The position numbers and the translations under genes were made by a program. A DNA stretch of 64,000 bases from Lenzites betulinus. Taxonomy: Eukaryota > Basidiomycota > Agaricomycetes > Polyporales > Polyporaceae. This document shows positions 1-10,632 of the stretch, piece by piece. The stretch spans positions 682,001 to 746,000 of the forward strand of contig JABYQU010000005.1 of the NCBI GenBank assembly GCA_022264855.1. Direction: 5' to 3'. The first letter of the stretch is position 1. Every line of letters starts with the position of its first letter. A model generated the notes under the pieces. It was not told the DNA's origin and did not search any database. It was given only the letters and a program-made list of their open reading frames with translations.

Positions 1-392
1 ATAACACTCGGGGCTCTTGTCCGAGGCAGTGTGCGTGCATTGACCGGATATCTTTGATTAACAGTATTATGCCATCTCAGGGACGTCCATGCCACTACTA
101 TGTCGCTTCGATCGCAGATGGCCGCCGTTCCCGTATGCGCCGTGACGGCGGTGCGTCGATGATTCCCTTCTAGTATGTGAACGATCATCACTGCGCTGCG
201 TATGAAGAACACTCACTGCTTGTCAACCTCATTGACAACTCATGGCTTCTTTCGGCTGGTTCCCTGTCCGCAGAGGGGCCCGCGAAGTGCACCCGCCGAA
301 TGTCAGTGCGATGCGTTTCTATCAAGCAACCACCATCTATATACCGTACATGATTTCTCAGGCGTTTTCGGCCAGGAGGAAGATGTGCACTG
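1..392. other. Upstream intergenic sequence
   Basis: No convincing coding exon was found here. The stretch precedes the TATA element of the first gene. Open frames on both strands are short, overlap each other and lack protein-like composition. Confidence 0.5.
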
Positions 393-400
393 TATAAAAG
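393..400 (+). promoter_or_regulatory. TATA box of the first small Ser/Pro-rich gene
   Basis: A perfect TATAAAAG lies 131 nt upstream of the ATG at 531, with a pyrimidine-rich leader between. This supports transcription of the downstream single-exon gene and the choice of its start. Confidence 0.6.
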
Positions 401-530
401 ACACGCACACCCTGAAATTCCAACAGAATCACCCAGCGACACGTTGCGGGACAACGCGACCCTTTCTTCATCGACGCTCTTTCTTTCCATCGCTCACTAG
501 CCTTTCTTATTTCAGCGCCTCAACCAGACC

Positions 531-1196
531 ATGCTGCGCGCCATCTCCTGCCATTCCGACAACCACACGACATTCGTCGTCCCTCCATCCACGTGTGGCG
601 TCGCCGATCCCATTGAAGCGGGCGCTCCCTGCCCTAGTCACCTCCCCACCGGAAACATCCTTCACGAGGAAGAAACATCCTCCGATCGAACGCCTACCAG
701 CTTTACCTCGCCGACAACGTCCTTGCATAAACCCCGCCCCGCGAATATCATCCTGCCACCATCGACCGCGCGAACTCCGGTACCCAGACCGCTCTTCACG
801 CCCGATCACGGCCATGCAGCGATAGCTTGGCTCGGGTCACCCCTCTCGTCCGCCCCATCGACGCCCTCGTTTCCGCGGCCGTCGGCGCGAGCGTCACGGC
901 GAAGCGCGTCGTACTCGAGCGCCAACGATTTTGACCGGGAGACCCCGTCAACGTCAGAGACGCACGCGCGCGAGGATCTGTCCTTGGATGGCGCCCAGGG
1001 AATCGTGATGCCGTCTGTCATGGATGCGGTAAACTCGGATGGGCTCTCGAACGGTGAGCGCAGTGCGTCCGTCAATGGCGACTCCGAGCGTGCGGTGGGG
1101 GCGGGCGATGGCGTTGCTGAGGCAGGACGTGTGGAGCACGAGCGTTCAGCCTCTACATCGCCTTTGCCGGCAAGTCTCATCGGGGGATGCAGCTGA
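531..1196 (+). CDS. Ser/Pro-rich small protein, paralogue of 3177-3692
   Basis: Single-exon frame of 221 residues starting in a good context (gaccATG). I recognise no domain. The protein is rich in Ser, Thr, Pro and Ala and looks disordered. Residues around 100-135 hold a block, SFPRPSARASRRSASY, closely matching SPRPSARVTRRSSMF in the gene at 3177. Both blocks are followed by an acidic, Thr-rich stretch and later by a short I-V/N-M-P motif, so the two are tandem paralogues. The conserved RRS(S/A) core could be a phosphorylation site, but that is inference. There is no signal peptide or membrane segment. Function is unknown. The paralogy and the TATA box make it more likely a real gene than a chance frame. 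Confidence 0.6.
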   Translation: MLRAISCHSDNHTTFVVPPSTCGVADPIEAGAPCPSHLPTGNILHEEETSSDRTPTSFTSPTTSLHKPRPANIILPPSTARTPVPRPLFTPDHGHAAIAWLGSPLSSAPSTPSFPRPSARASRRSASYSSANDFDRETPSTSETHAREDLSLDGAQGIVMPSVMDAVNSDGLSNGERSASVNGDSERAVGAGDGVAEAGRVEHERSASTSPLPASLIGGCS

Positions 1197-3064
1197 GAAG
1201 GCGTGGTCGACAGCCGTTGGCGGCCTTTCACGATTAAAGTTCCCGTTTAACATTCCTTGCGCTTTCTGGAAAAGACATTATGCTTTGACATCGATTCCCT
1301 CCTTGCGCTCTACCTTCGGATGTTCGGTGGGACGTTGGCCATGTTGATGTACGATACGCTGGTGTTTCACGACTGTCTCCAAAAGATATGAGTATACCTG
1401 AGGTAGACTCATGCTCAGAAATGTGTTGTATGCTTGAATCCACGAGAAATATATATACGGTCATCTTCATGTGCGTTTCAGAGGATCCTACTAGGGGTGC
1501 CGGTGAGCCTTGAATCCATAACGTGTTTTCCCAAGGTTCGGGTTGTGCGGCAATGGGCCAAACCTACCCGTCTTTGAACTTCTAATTCCAAACCCAAAGT
1601 CGAGTGCGTCACAGTCACCACCTCAGGCCTCACCAATGATCCGTTGGAGGACAGAATTCATAGCGGTCGACTGGCGCCACGGCAGGATCCACATGTTCAC
1701 GGTCAGTTCTTTCTGTCAGGTGCTGAGAACTATGGTACACAGTAGGGCATGATGAATGCTTACTAGGACAGTGTCTTCTGAGTGATCATGTCAGTGTCGC
1801 GAGCGCGATGAGCGGCGCTGGATGTATGGACTGGTGGACTTGTGTGGGCGACCACCAGTTGACGGCGTGATAATCACCTTCACGCAACAATAACAACATA
1901 CAGCCACACACAGCGATGGGGCGCGAAGCGGAGAGGATTCCCAGTCATGTCATGCCGTAGTAGGAGACTTGGTCAGTTCCGAGCCTCCGACCCATGTATC
2001 ATTTAGTTAAGCGTACTTCCATCTTCAGCTCGTCAGGGGGAATGAGCATGCGATGTTGGTTGTGCTGTTCAGTACAAAGGCAAGACATACGAAATTCAAA
2101 TGCTCTGCATTTCTGCACGATCGTGCGCCGCACAAAACGTAAAGTTGGCACTGCAAGCCAATGGATAAGTCACATGCTCGTCGTGTTGTACCGACCATGA
2201 AATTGGAAGATACTACTGACCTTCAAATTCGTGGGTTCCATACTACGTGTGCATAGTCAGGACGGGCGATGTTCCTGGTCTACCTCAGAGCATCGGCGGA
2301 CGCGTTCACCGGACGGCGCTGTGCACAAGATACAATAAGCACATTGTAGGTATGGTGGTGGTACCTCACCTGAGATTCTTGGCCCCCTTGGCTTGAATTT
2401 GATGCAAATTGGAAGCAGGAGACCGGCGCGTCTCATCGGCGCTACATGGAGTATCAGCGCAAGGACCGCCATCCATCCGCATCAATTCACCGGGGCCGCC
2501 TTGAGAGCTAGCCTACCACGTGGGGCCAATGTTAGGGGAGTGCGGTGCAGTGCCCCCGGCGAGGCTCATCTTCTTGACCGCAAGGATGCAACTTGTGCTG
2601 CTGATAGCTGAGTGAGAGGACTAGTGGCATAGCAGCGGTGTCTCGACGATCAGGACGTGGTGAACAGGAGACTCGATGCAGTAGGAAATCTCACAAGTCC
2701 GATTGTAACGGCACCAAAGCCATATACGCTCGCCGAACGGTAATGATAGGGACGGCGATGTAAGATCTATGAATCTCGGCCTGCAGACTCGGATCAGTGG
2801 CGGATGCCGGAACGCCAGCGACGGAGGTAACATCGCGACACTGTTCAAGCGTTTCGATGAGCGCAACAGAGGCTAGGTGACCTCGGAGAACGTCAATATG
2901 CTGTGTGCAGGCACACGTTTCAATGAGCTGTGCTCGGCACCTCAAGCACGCTGCCTTGTGCGCGAGGCAGAGTACAGCGGTCGTTTGATGTCGTCCGGGG
3001 TGCGCGTCACAGCATCATGACTACGAATCGGAGACGATAGCGCAAGACCTAGAGGGCGGGAACG
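1197..3064. other. Intergenic region between the paralogous small genes
   Basis: About 1.9 kb without a supportable gene. Frames are under 85 codons, overlap on both strands, and show no domain or splice logic. It separates two paralogues, so it may be the spacer of a tandem duplication. I saw no transposon ends or RNA gene. Confidence 0.5.
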
Positions 3065-3070
3065 TATAAG
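3065..3070 (+). promoter_or_regulatory. TATA-like element of the second small gene
   Basis: TATAAG lies about 110 nt upstream of the ATG at 3177, similar to the spacing at the first paralogue. Confidence 0.45.
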
Positions 3071-3176
3071 TGCGACAGTGGAAACGGCCTGTCTGCCCGA
3101 CTCACCTCAAGACACCTGCACTCGCACGTCACCGCGACCGCTACACATATCTTCTACTATCCATCCTCCTCGCAAT

Positions 3177-3692
3177 ATGTCTATCGTCGGTCACACCCAT
3201 TTCACCACACCCATCGCGTCTGACGCGGATCGCAGCCAGTCCACGACTACGTCCGCGCCCACCGTTCAAGGCCACGGGCTCCGCGTCATCACGAACGACG
3301 CCGACGCGCACATCGCAAGCCCCGACACAACCACCGTGACTGGCGGACACGGACACGGTGGGAGGCGCTTTGTGTTCCCGCCCTCCGACACCTCGGCATC
3401 GTCGCCTGCGAGCCCGCGTCCCTCAGCCCGAGTGACGCGTCGTAGCAGCATGTTCACCACCGCGGACGAGGCGCGCGAGGAGACGGGGGATGGGAATTCG
3501 CGCGGCGCGGAGCACGGACATGCTAGCGCGCTTTTCGACTCTGCATGCGACCATATCAACATGCCTACTATGGAGACGGAGGAACCACCTAGCGCGGAGC
3601 TCGACGGTCGCTTCGAGCAGGCCACGCCGGGTCAAGGGGACAATGAAGCTGTGGGGGAGGCTCTGTCGGAACTCCCACTTGGGAAGGCTTGA
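3177..3692 (+). CDS. Ser/Pro-rich small protein, paralogue of 531-1196
   Basis: A single-exon protein of 171 residues beginning MSIVGHTHF. The frame is open upstream from 3078, but the ATG at 3177 sits about 110 nt after a TATA-like element and follows a pyrimidine-rich leader, so I prefer it. It has a Gly/His-rich stretch (GGHGHGG), then SPASPRPSARVTRRSSMF, the block shared with the gene at 531, then an acidic tail rich in Glu and Pro. There is no recognised domain, signal peptide or membrane segment. The shared block and similar layout imply tandem duplication followed by strong divergence. Function unknown. Confidence 0.6.
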   Translation: MSIVGHTHFTTPIASDADRSQSTTTSAPTVQGHGLRVITNDADAHIASPDTTTVTGGHGHGGRRFVFPPSDTSASSPASPRPSARVTRRSSMFTTADEAREETGDGNSRGAEHGHASALFDSACDHINMPTMETEEPPSAELDGRFEQATPGQGDNEAVGEALSELPLGKA

Positions 3693-4043
3693 GTACCTCG
3701 TGCGCAAGCGTTGGGGGGAAGGGGGCACCTGCTAGTGCCAGGATCTGGCATGATGGATGTATCGTTATCAATATCTGCGACCATACTCACCTCCATGCGA
3801 GGTATATCACTGTAGCTAGACTATTGCTGTAATTATTGACTGTGTTGTGTATTGTTATTACTATGTTGAATGTGGGTAACCATTGCTTGCATTCTGGGAC
3901 GAGTCGTAAGGAGGTAGTACGATCTGGAATGACTAATGAGATACTCACCCGTTTGCCAGCTATTGTCGCACTTATTGTCAATCAGTGTAATATACGGTTA
4001 TACCGCGTCTGCAGTCTTGGAGAGTAGTTATACTGTTCCCAAG
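3693..4043. other. AT-rich 3' intergenic stretch
   Basis: Low-complexity, AT-richer sequence following the small gene. Nothing recognisable on either strand. Confidence 0.5.
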
Positions 4044-4537
4044 TCAATGGCCTATACAGGGTAAATGAAGCCTTCGCCTGGCATGTGGTTTCGTTCCCAG
4101 CACCGCAAGGCGGAAGCTCTGTGTTTATGTACGTTGGTGCGCATACTCACGAACGACAATCGGCGTGTCCAGCGGGGAGCTGGAACGATGTACCGGACCA
4201 CCCGTACCTCCCCTTGATACGAAATTACTAGTCCAACCTCTGGTTGAAAGAAGAGGCTGACTTTCGCTGAACCAGAAGATGGTTTACTAGCCGAATCCGG
4301 CGCGCAGTGCACATCACTGGCAGGAACATAACGAACTAGGGCTGGCGATGTAACAAATACCGCAGTGAGCCTCAATAGATCTGTATATTGCGGAAGACAT
4401 ATACCTGGCACTCACCGGAATACTCGCCTCTCGAAAACCCATGAATGACGGCCTGATCCCGCAATGATGGTGCTGGAGAGCGGGAGACTCAACGTAGACG
4501 CTCACACCTTGTCCTCCGCCGCCATCATCACACTCAT
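4044..4537 (-). other. Possible short multi-exon gene or gene remnant, unresolved
   Basis: The minus strand carries ordered splice-like signals. An ATG at 4537 opens a short exon ending in AAG before GTGTGA. A CCAG acceptor precedes an exon reading HHHCGIRPSFMGFREASIP that ends at GTGAGT. A longer frame follows (LTAVFVTSPALVRYVP onward to RWTRRLSF) and ends at another GTGAGT. A CACAG acceptor leads to a short tail with a stop at 4044-4046. I could not join the second and third exons in phase, so this is either mis-assembled by me or a decayed gene. No domain recognised. Confidence 0.22.
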
Positions 4538-4732
4538 GCCTGATACGCGCGTGGCGGCCTTTGTCGTCGCCGATGCACAAGCAGCTCAGAGCGGGAAGCG
4601 TGGCAGAAATGGGACAAAATAAAACGTACAAGAGACGGCGATAGGGCAACGTGCTTGACTAGTCTGACGACGAGAAACAGGGCAACATGCGGCCAACACG
4701 TGTGGAATAGCCGAGGGTAGGCGAATCGGCCG

Positions 4733-4739
4733 CATAAAT
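4733..4739 (+). promoter_or_regulatory. TATA-like element shared with the BTB paralogue
   Basis: CATAAAT within GCATAAATCTGG lies about 55 nt upstream of the ATG at 4790. The second BTB gene has the near-identical GCATAAATATCTGG at the same distance, so the core promoter was duplicated with the gene. Confidence 0.55.
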
Positions 4740-4789
4740 CTGGAGCGCAGCTTGCCCTCTCCCCTCGAGTTCCATCCGCTCCCCCCACC

Positions 4790-7397
4790 ATGGCACACAG
4801 TAACTATTTCGCTCCCCAGTCGGCCGTCGACCAAATAAAGAGGCATCCGAAGTACTACCTCAACGGTGGTGACGTTCACTTCTTAGTCAGTATCCTTGGC
4901 ATGCATCGTCGTTGCGAATGGTCGCGCTGATAGCTATATGACGTGCAGGTCGAGAACTGGATCTACCGCGTTCATCGGTACTTCTTCGAGCGCGAGTCGG
5001 CATGGTTCCGTGAAAAGCTCGGGGTGGCGACACCCGCAGGACAGGCTCCCAAGGGTTCGTCGGATTCAAATCCCTTCCCGCTGGACGATATCAATGCCGA
5101 GGACTTCTCCAAGTTCCTTTGGGTCTTCTACAACCCGTGAGTTCTAGTGACGTGTCTTCTGAGTACCATCCCTCACTCTTATCAGTAAATACTCAATATA
5201 CGACGCCACGCTCGAGGACTGGACCGCGATCCTCAAGCTTGCCTTTGACTGGCGGTTCAGCGAGGTCAAGAAGCTCTGCAGCCGCGAGCTCGAGAAGTTC
5301 GACATCGCGCCTGTGCCGAAGATTGAACTCTACCAGACATACGAGCTCGACAAGAAGCTCCTTATCCCCTCCTACATCGCCCTCTGCGTCCGCCAGGAAC
5401 CGCTAACGCTCAAGGAGGGTCGTCACCTTGGTCTGGAGACCGCGCTTCTTCTCGCCACTGCCCGCGAGTGCGCGCGTGGCAAGCCCCTCGCCAACGGCTC
5501 CCGCAGCCCGACGGCGGCGGACCTCGGGGAGGACGACATGGTGTCGATCATCAAGGAGATTTTTGGGCTCACAGCGGGCCCCCCTTCTCCCTCATTAACC
5601 CCCCTCGACCGAGGTACGGGGGTTTCGACTTTCGCTGGCACACCGACAACTTCTCCCCGGAAGGGTATCGGGGCTGCGACGACGGCGAGTAAGGACGTGG
5701 CCGGCAAGGAGTCCGGCGGCGCGCAGACAGCCCCGCCAGAGTCGCCGACAAAGCCTTCTGCGCCTAAGCCGATGACGAACCCCCTGGCGAACGGGACGAG
5801 CGGTGCGGTGCCGACGATCTCCAAGCCGATCGCGCCCCATCCTCCGCCCACAGCGTCCGCGAGTGCCAGTGCGAGCGCGACCCGGCCGCCGCCGCCGCCG
5901 TCCTCGCCGTCGCCATTCTCCAGCTTCGGTTCGTTTGGCTCGTTTGGCGCCATGGTTGGGAACGTCGCGGGCGAACTGCTCGGCACGTCCGCGTCTTCCA
6001 CCCTTGCTCCTCCTTCGCCCTCGCAGCCGGCCGCTAACACGCCCGCAGGCTCCACCCCGGCGACGTCGGCCGCTACCACAGCCAAGTCGGGCACCAGTAC
6101 CACCAAGACGTCCACCACTGCGCCCACGACGCCGGGAAGTGCGACAGGTCAAGCGGTCTCCTCTTCCGCCTCCGCGTTCCAAACCCGACTGACGGCCGTT
6201 TCTCAATCTCAGGGGACCTCCTTGGCACCTCTGGAAACACAGGACCTGCCGCCTCCGGGACAGACGCCAAAGACGGCAAGGACGCCTCAGTCCTGGCCAA
6301 GGCCACCGACAAGTCAGGAGACAAAGACCCGGGCACCCCCGCCGGCGATGCCAAAGGCCCCCTCGCAGCCCTCCAAGGGACTGACGGAAAAGCCGGAGGT
6401 GACGACGGCGCCGATACCGGAGACGAAGGCTTCTCCGCAACTGGCGGGAAAAAAGGCAAAAAGGGCAAGGCAACTGGCAAAAAGAATTGAGAAGGAGGCG
6501 GAGAAGGCGGGCGAGGGGAGGGATTCGCTGGTTGATGCAGACGCTGTTTACGACCCTAAGGACACTACGGAACTCACGAATACGATTGGCGGTGCGGGCA
6601 CCGATGTTGTTGTCACCACGGACGCCGGTTCGAAAGCCCCCGCCGAGAGTGTGACTGCCTCAGCCGATGCTTCCTCGACGTCTCTCCTCCCTACGGACCC
6701 CCCTGCGCAGGACCCTGCGTCGGCGGGTGATACGACGGGACAGCCCACGGCAGCCGGCTCGGAAGGGGATCCAGTACTGGGCGGACTTCCTTCGATAGAG
6801 CAGCAAAGCGAGCGCGAGGTCGACACGGCATCCATTACACTCCCTGCAGTAGCCTCGTCGCCTGACTCTCAAGACACCTCATCACCCAGCCAGACTGCAG
6901 CCTCTGAAGATCCCCTTTCGAGCAAGCCGACACCTAATGTCCCCAAAGGCGATGTGGCTGATCCCTCACCGTCCTCGCAACCCCCGCAAGACGATACGGC
7001 AGGTCCCTCGAACTCTCCTCACCCGAAGGGCGAGGTACTTGACGTAAAGTCGGAGGCTCCCCAGGATGAGGCTGCGAAGGCGGGGACAGAGGGGACGGCT
7101 ACCGCAGCATCCGATCCAGCCCAAGCCTCGAGCCCTCGAGCAGACGATACCGTTGTGAATGATGCAAAGCCTCAGACAAGCGGGGACAAGACCACGCCTA
7201 ATCCTCAGGGCGAAGCTGTCCCGCCAGCTGGCAAGCTTGAGGAGAACGTCGCGGTCTCGATTAAGGACGGAGGGGTGTCGAAGACTGAGAAGAACCCTGC
7301 GGGAGCTACGAGCACTTCTGGCGACTCAGAGCGGTTTGCGGGTACGACCATACCCGGACAGTTTATGGACTCTGACAACCCGTGGGGTCTTGACTAG
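4790..7397 (+). CDS. BTB/POZ-domain protein with long disordered C-terminal tail
   Basis: Exons 4790-4885, 4949-5136 and 5186-7397 encode 831 residues. Introns are 63 and 49 nt, with donors GTCAGT and GTGAGT. The first roughly 240 residues match the fungal BTB type: YYLNGGD, then FLVENWIYRVHRYFFERES, WFREKL, DFSKFLWVFYNP, and the helical YDATLEDW...LKLAF and IELYQTYELDKKLL segments. The rest (about 590 residues) is Pro/Ser/Ala/Thr-rich with low-complexity runs such as an alternating Ser-Ala stretch, a Pro run and FGSFGSFG, followed by Lys-rich and acidic parts. This tail is missing from both neighbouring BTB paralogues. BTB domains mediate oligomerisation and often serve as cullin-3 adaptors. 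No DNA-binding domain is visible. Whether the tail is one exon throughout needs transcript data. The partner is unknown. Confidence 0.85.
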
Positions 7398-7860
7398 GCT
7401 GTGAGTGATATCCCCGCTATTTCTTGGCCTACACGCCTGGTTCGTGTTGTGTTGTTTGTTTGGATCATCGTAAGTGCTGTTGTTTGTTGTATTGGTTGTA
7501 TACCTTGGTTCGACGGCTTCTGTTGTTGGCATACTGGACGAATGTTATTCTATTGATTGATTGAGACTTTCGAAGCTGATCATAAGTTCTGCCTTACGTC
7601 AAACCAACGCCCGTAGGACGTTTAATGGGCATGAGGCATGAGGACATTGACAAGGCCACGAGGAGTCGTAATGAGTCATCCTGATCATCGAGGGAACTTC
7701 TCTACATCTCCTCCACCGCACTGCACATCCTCCCTTGGGGGCATCGAAGCCTCGTTTGTCAGTGCCTCAAGAACCATTCCAACGGCTAGAGCCGAAGCTA
7801 CCGCAGGTCCTCGCTGCATGCGACTGCCACATGTATTACGGCGGCGCGCAAGCGAATGGG
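7398..7860. other. Intergenic between BTB genes
   Basis: Contains T/G-rich sequence typical of a 3' untranslated region after 7397, then a stretch leading to the next promoter. No gene seen. Confidence 0.5.
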
Positions 7861-7868
7861 CATAAATA
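7861..7868 (+). promoter_or_regulatory. TATA-like element of second BTB gene
   Basis: CATAAATA in GCATAAATATCTGG, about 60 nt before the ATG at 7929. It matches the element before the first BTB gene. Confidence 0.55.
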
Positions 7869-7928
7869 TCTGGTGCGGGCTCTCTTTCTTTCCCACTCAC
7901 CTTTGCTGTCGCAATCCATTGAAGTCCG

Positions 7929-8731
7929 ATGGCTCGCAACAACAACCCCACTTCTACTGCAGCTGTCGACACTGTTCGGAGGCATCCCAAGTACTACCTC
8001 AACGGTGGTGATTTCTACGTCTTGGTGAGCATGTGCACGTGCACTACCTCGTCTCGCGGGGCTAATGAACGCGTAGGTTGATAACTACGTGTTCCGGGTC
8101 CACAGATATTTCTTTGAGCGCGAGTCGCAGTGGTTCCGTGAAAACCTCTCAGCGGAAACCCCATCCGACCAAGCTCCCACTAGCAACGGGACGTCAGAGG
8201 CGAAGCCCTTCGTGCTGAACGGTATCGCCCCAGAGGACTTCTCCAAATTCCTTTGGGTCTTCTATAACCCGTGAGTCGCGATTTCATATCGAAGCTAGGC
8301 TGTTCCTCATCCAAGCTAGGAAATACACACTCTACGACGCGACGCTCGATGACTGGACTGTGATCCTCAAGCTCGCCTTCAGCTGGCGCTTCGAAGAGGT
8401 CAAAAGGCTCTGCACCCGCGAGCTGGAGAAGTTCGAGCTTCCTCCGGTGCAGAAGATCGAGCTGTACCAGACGTACGAGCTCGAACGGGACCTCCTCATC
8501 CCCTCGCTACAGGCCCTCTGTGCTCGCCAGGAGCCTCTTACGCTTGACGAAGGCCGCGCAATCGGGCTGGAGACCACCCTACTCCTTGCTGCTGCTCGCG
8601 AGTGTGCTCGTGGCGAGCTTCTTGCCAACGGCTCTCGCAGTCCGACTATCGCCAATCTCGGTGTCGACGACATGATGTCGATCATCAGACAGACCTTCAG
8701 ATTGGGTCCTCTCCCTCCGGACATATCTTGA
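7929..8731 (+). CDS. BTB/POZ-domain protein, compact paralogue
   Basis: Exons 7929-8024, 8077-8270 and 8320-8731 encode 233 residues. Exon 1 is 96 nt, exactly as in the upstream paralogue, and both introns interrupt homologous codons. Conserved segments include YYLNGGD, VFRVHRYFFERES, WFRENL, EDFSKFLWVFYNP, YDATLDDW and IELYQTYELERDLL, followed by a helix rich in Ala and Glu. It ends at the point where the first BTB protein passes into its long disordered tail (DDMMSIIRQTFRLG here, DDMVSIIKEIFGL there). It is probably an oligomerisation or E3-adaptor module. It has no other domain, signal peptide or membrane segment. The pair is a tandem duplication in which one copy gained or the other lost the tail. 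Confidence 0.88.
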
Positions 8732-9326
8732 TCGTTGGGACGCATTGAAGACATGAAGAAGGCAACTCGGTAAAAGCCTAACCAGCTAAATATACAACGC
8801 CCCGTCTCCATCTCCTGACTTCGATTCGATAGGAGTTTGTTCTTCTCGCGGGAAGGAAGTTCAAATCCCAGCCCCGGCGACAGTTCGGTGGGCTGAATCA
8901 AATAGGCTTCCAGTGAAAGTGTATCCAAGACTCAGGCCTGGACGGCTCGGCCCCACCACCTTTCAGGGAGACCGTGGCCAACGCTGAGCACGTTGTATTA
9001 CTATGTGTTGTGTCCCTACCCTAACTTCAAAAAGTTGTTGTATGTGTACTCTTAGTAAAGTATTCGCGGACTCTAGATCTCTGGCGCCCTGTAGTACGAC
9101 ACCATCTCCACGTTACTTATTTCCATACCCTCCCCGCAGTGCAGTTGGGGCCGAATACTATGTATCAATGCTGAAACACGAGCGCATGGCTACACCAGCC
9201 ATCCATACGATATACATAGTTGCACGATGTCAAAGCCACAGATAAAAACCGATGGGAAATAATCATACGCATAAATATCGCTACATCTCCTGGAACCCTC
9301 GCCGCACGGTCTGGGAACGGTCGTGT
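8732..9326. other. Convergent 3' intergenic region
   Basis: Lies between the ends of two convergent BTB genes. I see no further gene or RNA. The minus-strand frame from 8928 is a shadow of the BTB exon. Confidence 0.5.
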
Positions 9327-10383
9327 TTATCGACCCAGCTCGATCCCGAACGTCTCAGCTATCAGTCGTGCCGTCCCCGGAATAGCAGCCGGAGACGCCT
9401 TGCCACTGCCTGTCTTCCGCGGCCCAGCGCGCGCCGGCGGTGATATATCGCCCTGTGCCAGGAAGCTCTTCGGAATGCTCCAGTGTACCCGCTCGCGCTC
9501 GGCTGGGAGTCTCGCGCTGGATGGCCTCGCGCCGTTGGCGCCCCCCGCCCCCATTCCTCCAGACTCTCCGGGCCGTGTCACACCAGGCGCGTGGCGCGAG
9601 GCAGCGCTGCGCGTGAGCGCGAGGTACCCACCCATGTTCGCCGACCTATGGCTCCGGGCGCGGATCTGCTCGCGCAGCTGCGCGATCGTCGTCGCGGTCT
9701 CCAGCCCCAGCCGCGTGGCCTCCGCGAGCGAGAGAGGCGTGGGGCGCTCGCAGAGCGCAGTGTACGCCGCGAGTGCCCAGCGCCCGCCGATGTCGAATTC
9801 CTGCGCGAGGAGAATGCGGTCGACGGGGGGCATGTCGAGCGTCTGGAGCTGCCGGATCGCGAGGGCGCGGACGTCGGTGAATTCCCAGCGCGACGCGAGG
9901 CTGAGGATGGAGTGCCATTCGTCTGCCGACTTGGCTTTGTGGATACCGTAGTTTCTGTAGGGAAATTATTATGGCCTCACGTGGGGAGACGGGGAGTGAA
10001 CAGGCGACTCACGGTGGGTAAAGAACCCATAGGAGGCGTTCGAAGTCGGTCGCGGAAATGCCAGAGAACGTCAGAGGGTTTGTGTCGTCTTGGCCTTCGG
10101 CCTTTTGCCCATCCTGGCCCGTAGGAAGGCTGAAAAGATCACGAAAGACCACCGAGTGCCTGGTGAAAGTTGACCGGAATAGCTTGAATAATGTGTTCTC
10201 GACCTCCACGCCTCAGTTAGCAGACCGTTTGACAGTCATTCCAAGAAGACTCACTAGAACTATGAGGTTTCCATCCTCAAAGTAATAGTCTGCGTGAGGG
10301 GTAGGGCTCGGTGGCACCTCCGGCACACTTGCACCGTAACCAGATGCACGGTTTTGGTAAGGGGTGGCCGGCTCTCTGAACAT
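9327..10383 (-). CDS. BTB/POZ-domain protein, divergent third copy
   Basis: Exons, in coding order, 10383-10255, 10203-10013 and 9954-9327 encode 315 residues. Both introns (51 and 58 nt) start with GTGAGT and fall at the same places as in the two plus-strand BTB genes. Recognisable segments are YYFEDGNLIVLVENTLFKLFRS, FRDLFSLP, DFERLLWVLYPP, then SADEWHSILSLASRWEF and PPVDRILLAQEFDIG. The C-terminal part is Pro/Arg/Gly-rich and ends LIAETFGIELGR, parallel to the IIKEIFGL end of the paralogue's domain. A weak TATA-like TTATACC lies about 60 nt upstream (10443-10449). This is an inverted, more diverged member of the cluster. Role as for the other BTB proteins, by inference. Confidence 0.85.
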
Positions 10384-10632
10384 GATAGCAGTGGAAGGAA
10401 TGCAATGGGCGGTTTGTTTCAGAAGATGCGCCGAAGCGAAGGTATAAGAGCTCAACGCATACTGCGCCAGCATGCACAAACCATGCAGAGGACGCAAGTA
10501 TGGCATACAATGTTGATCGTGCCTCAGCAAGGTACATGACATCCTGCCCGAGTCCGTATGTTAGCACACAGGGCGTATACATGTACACAGAAGAGAAACA
10601 CATACCTTATACCCTACAGCGAAAGCTTACGG

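Noticed and set aside
202..825. A 207-codon plus-strand frame overlapping the first small gene
   Set aside because: It begins upstream of the TATA element and overlaps a better-supported frame with a paralogue nearby.
5423..6480. Long minus-strand frames (up to 292 codons) opposite the BTB tail
   Set aside because: They are antisense shadows of a GC-rich, Pro/Ser/Ala coding exon; composition is Arg/Gly or Gly/Val-rich without domains.
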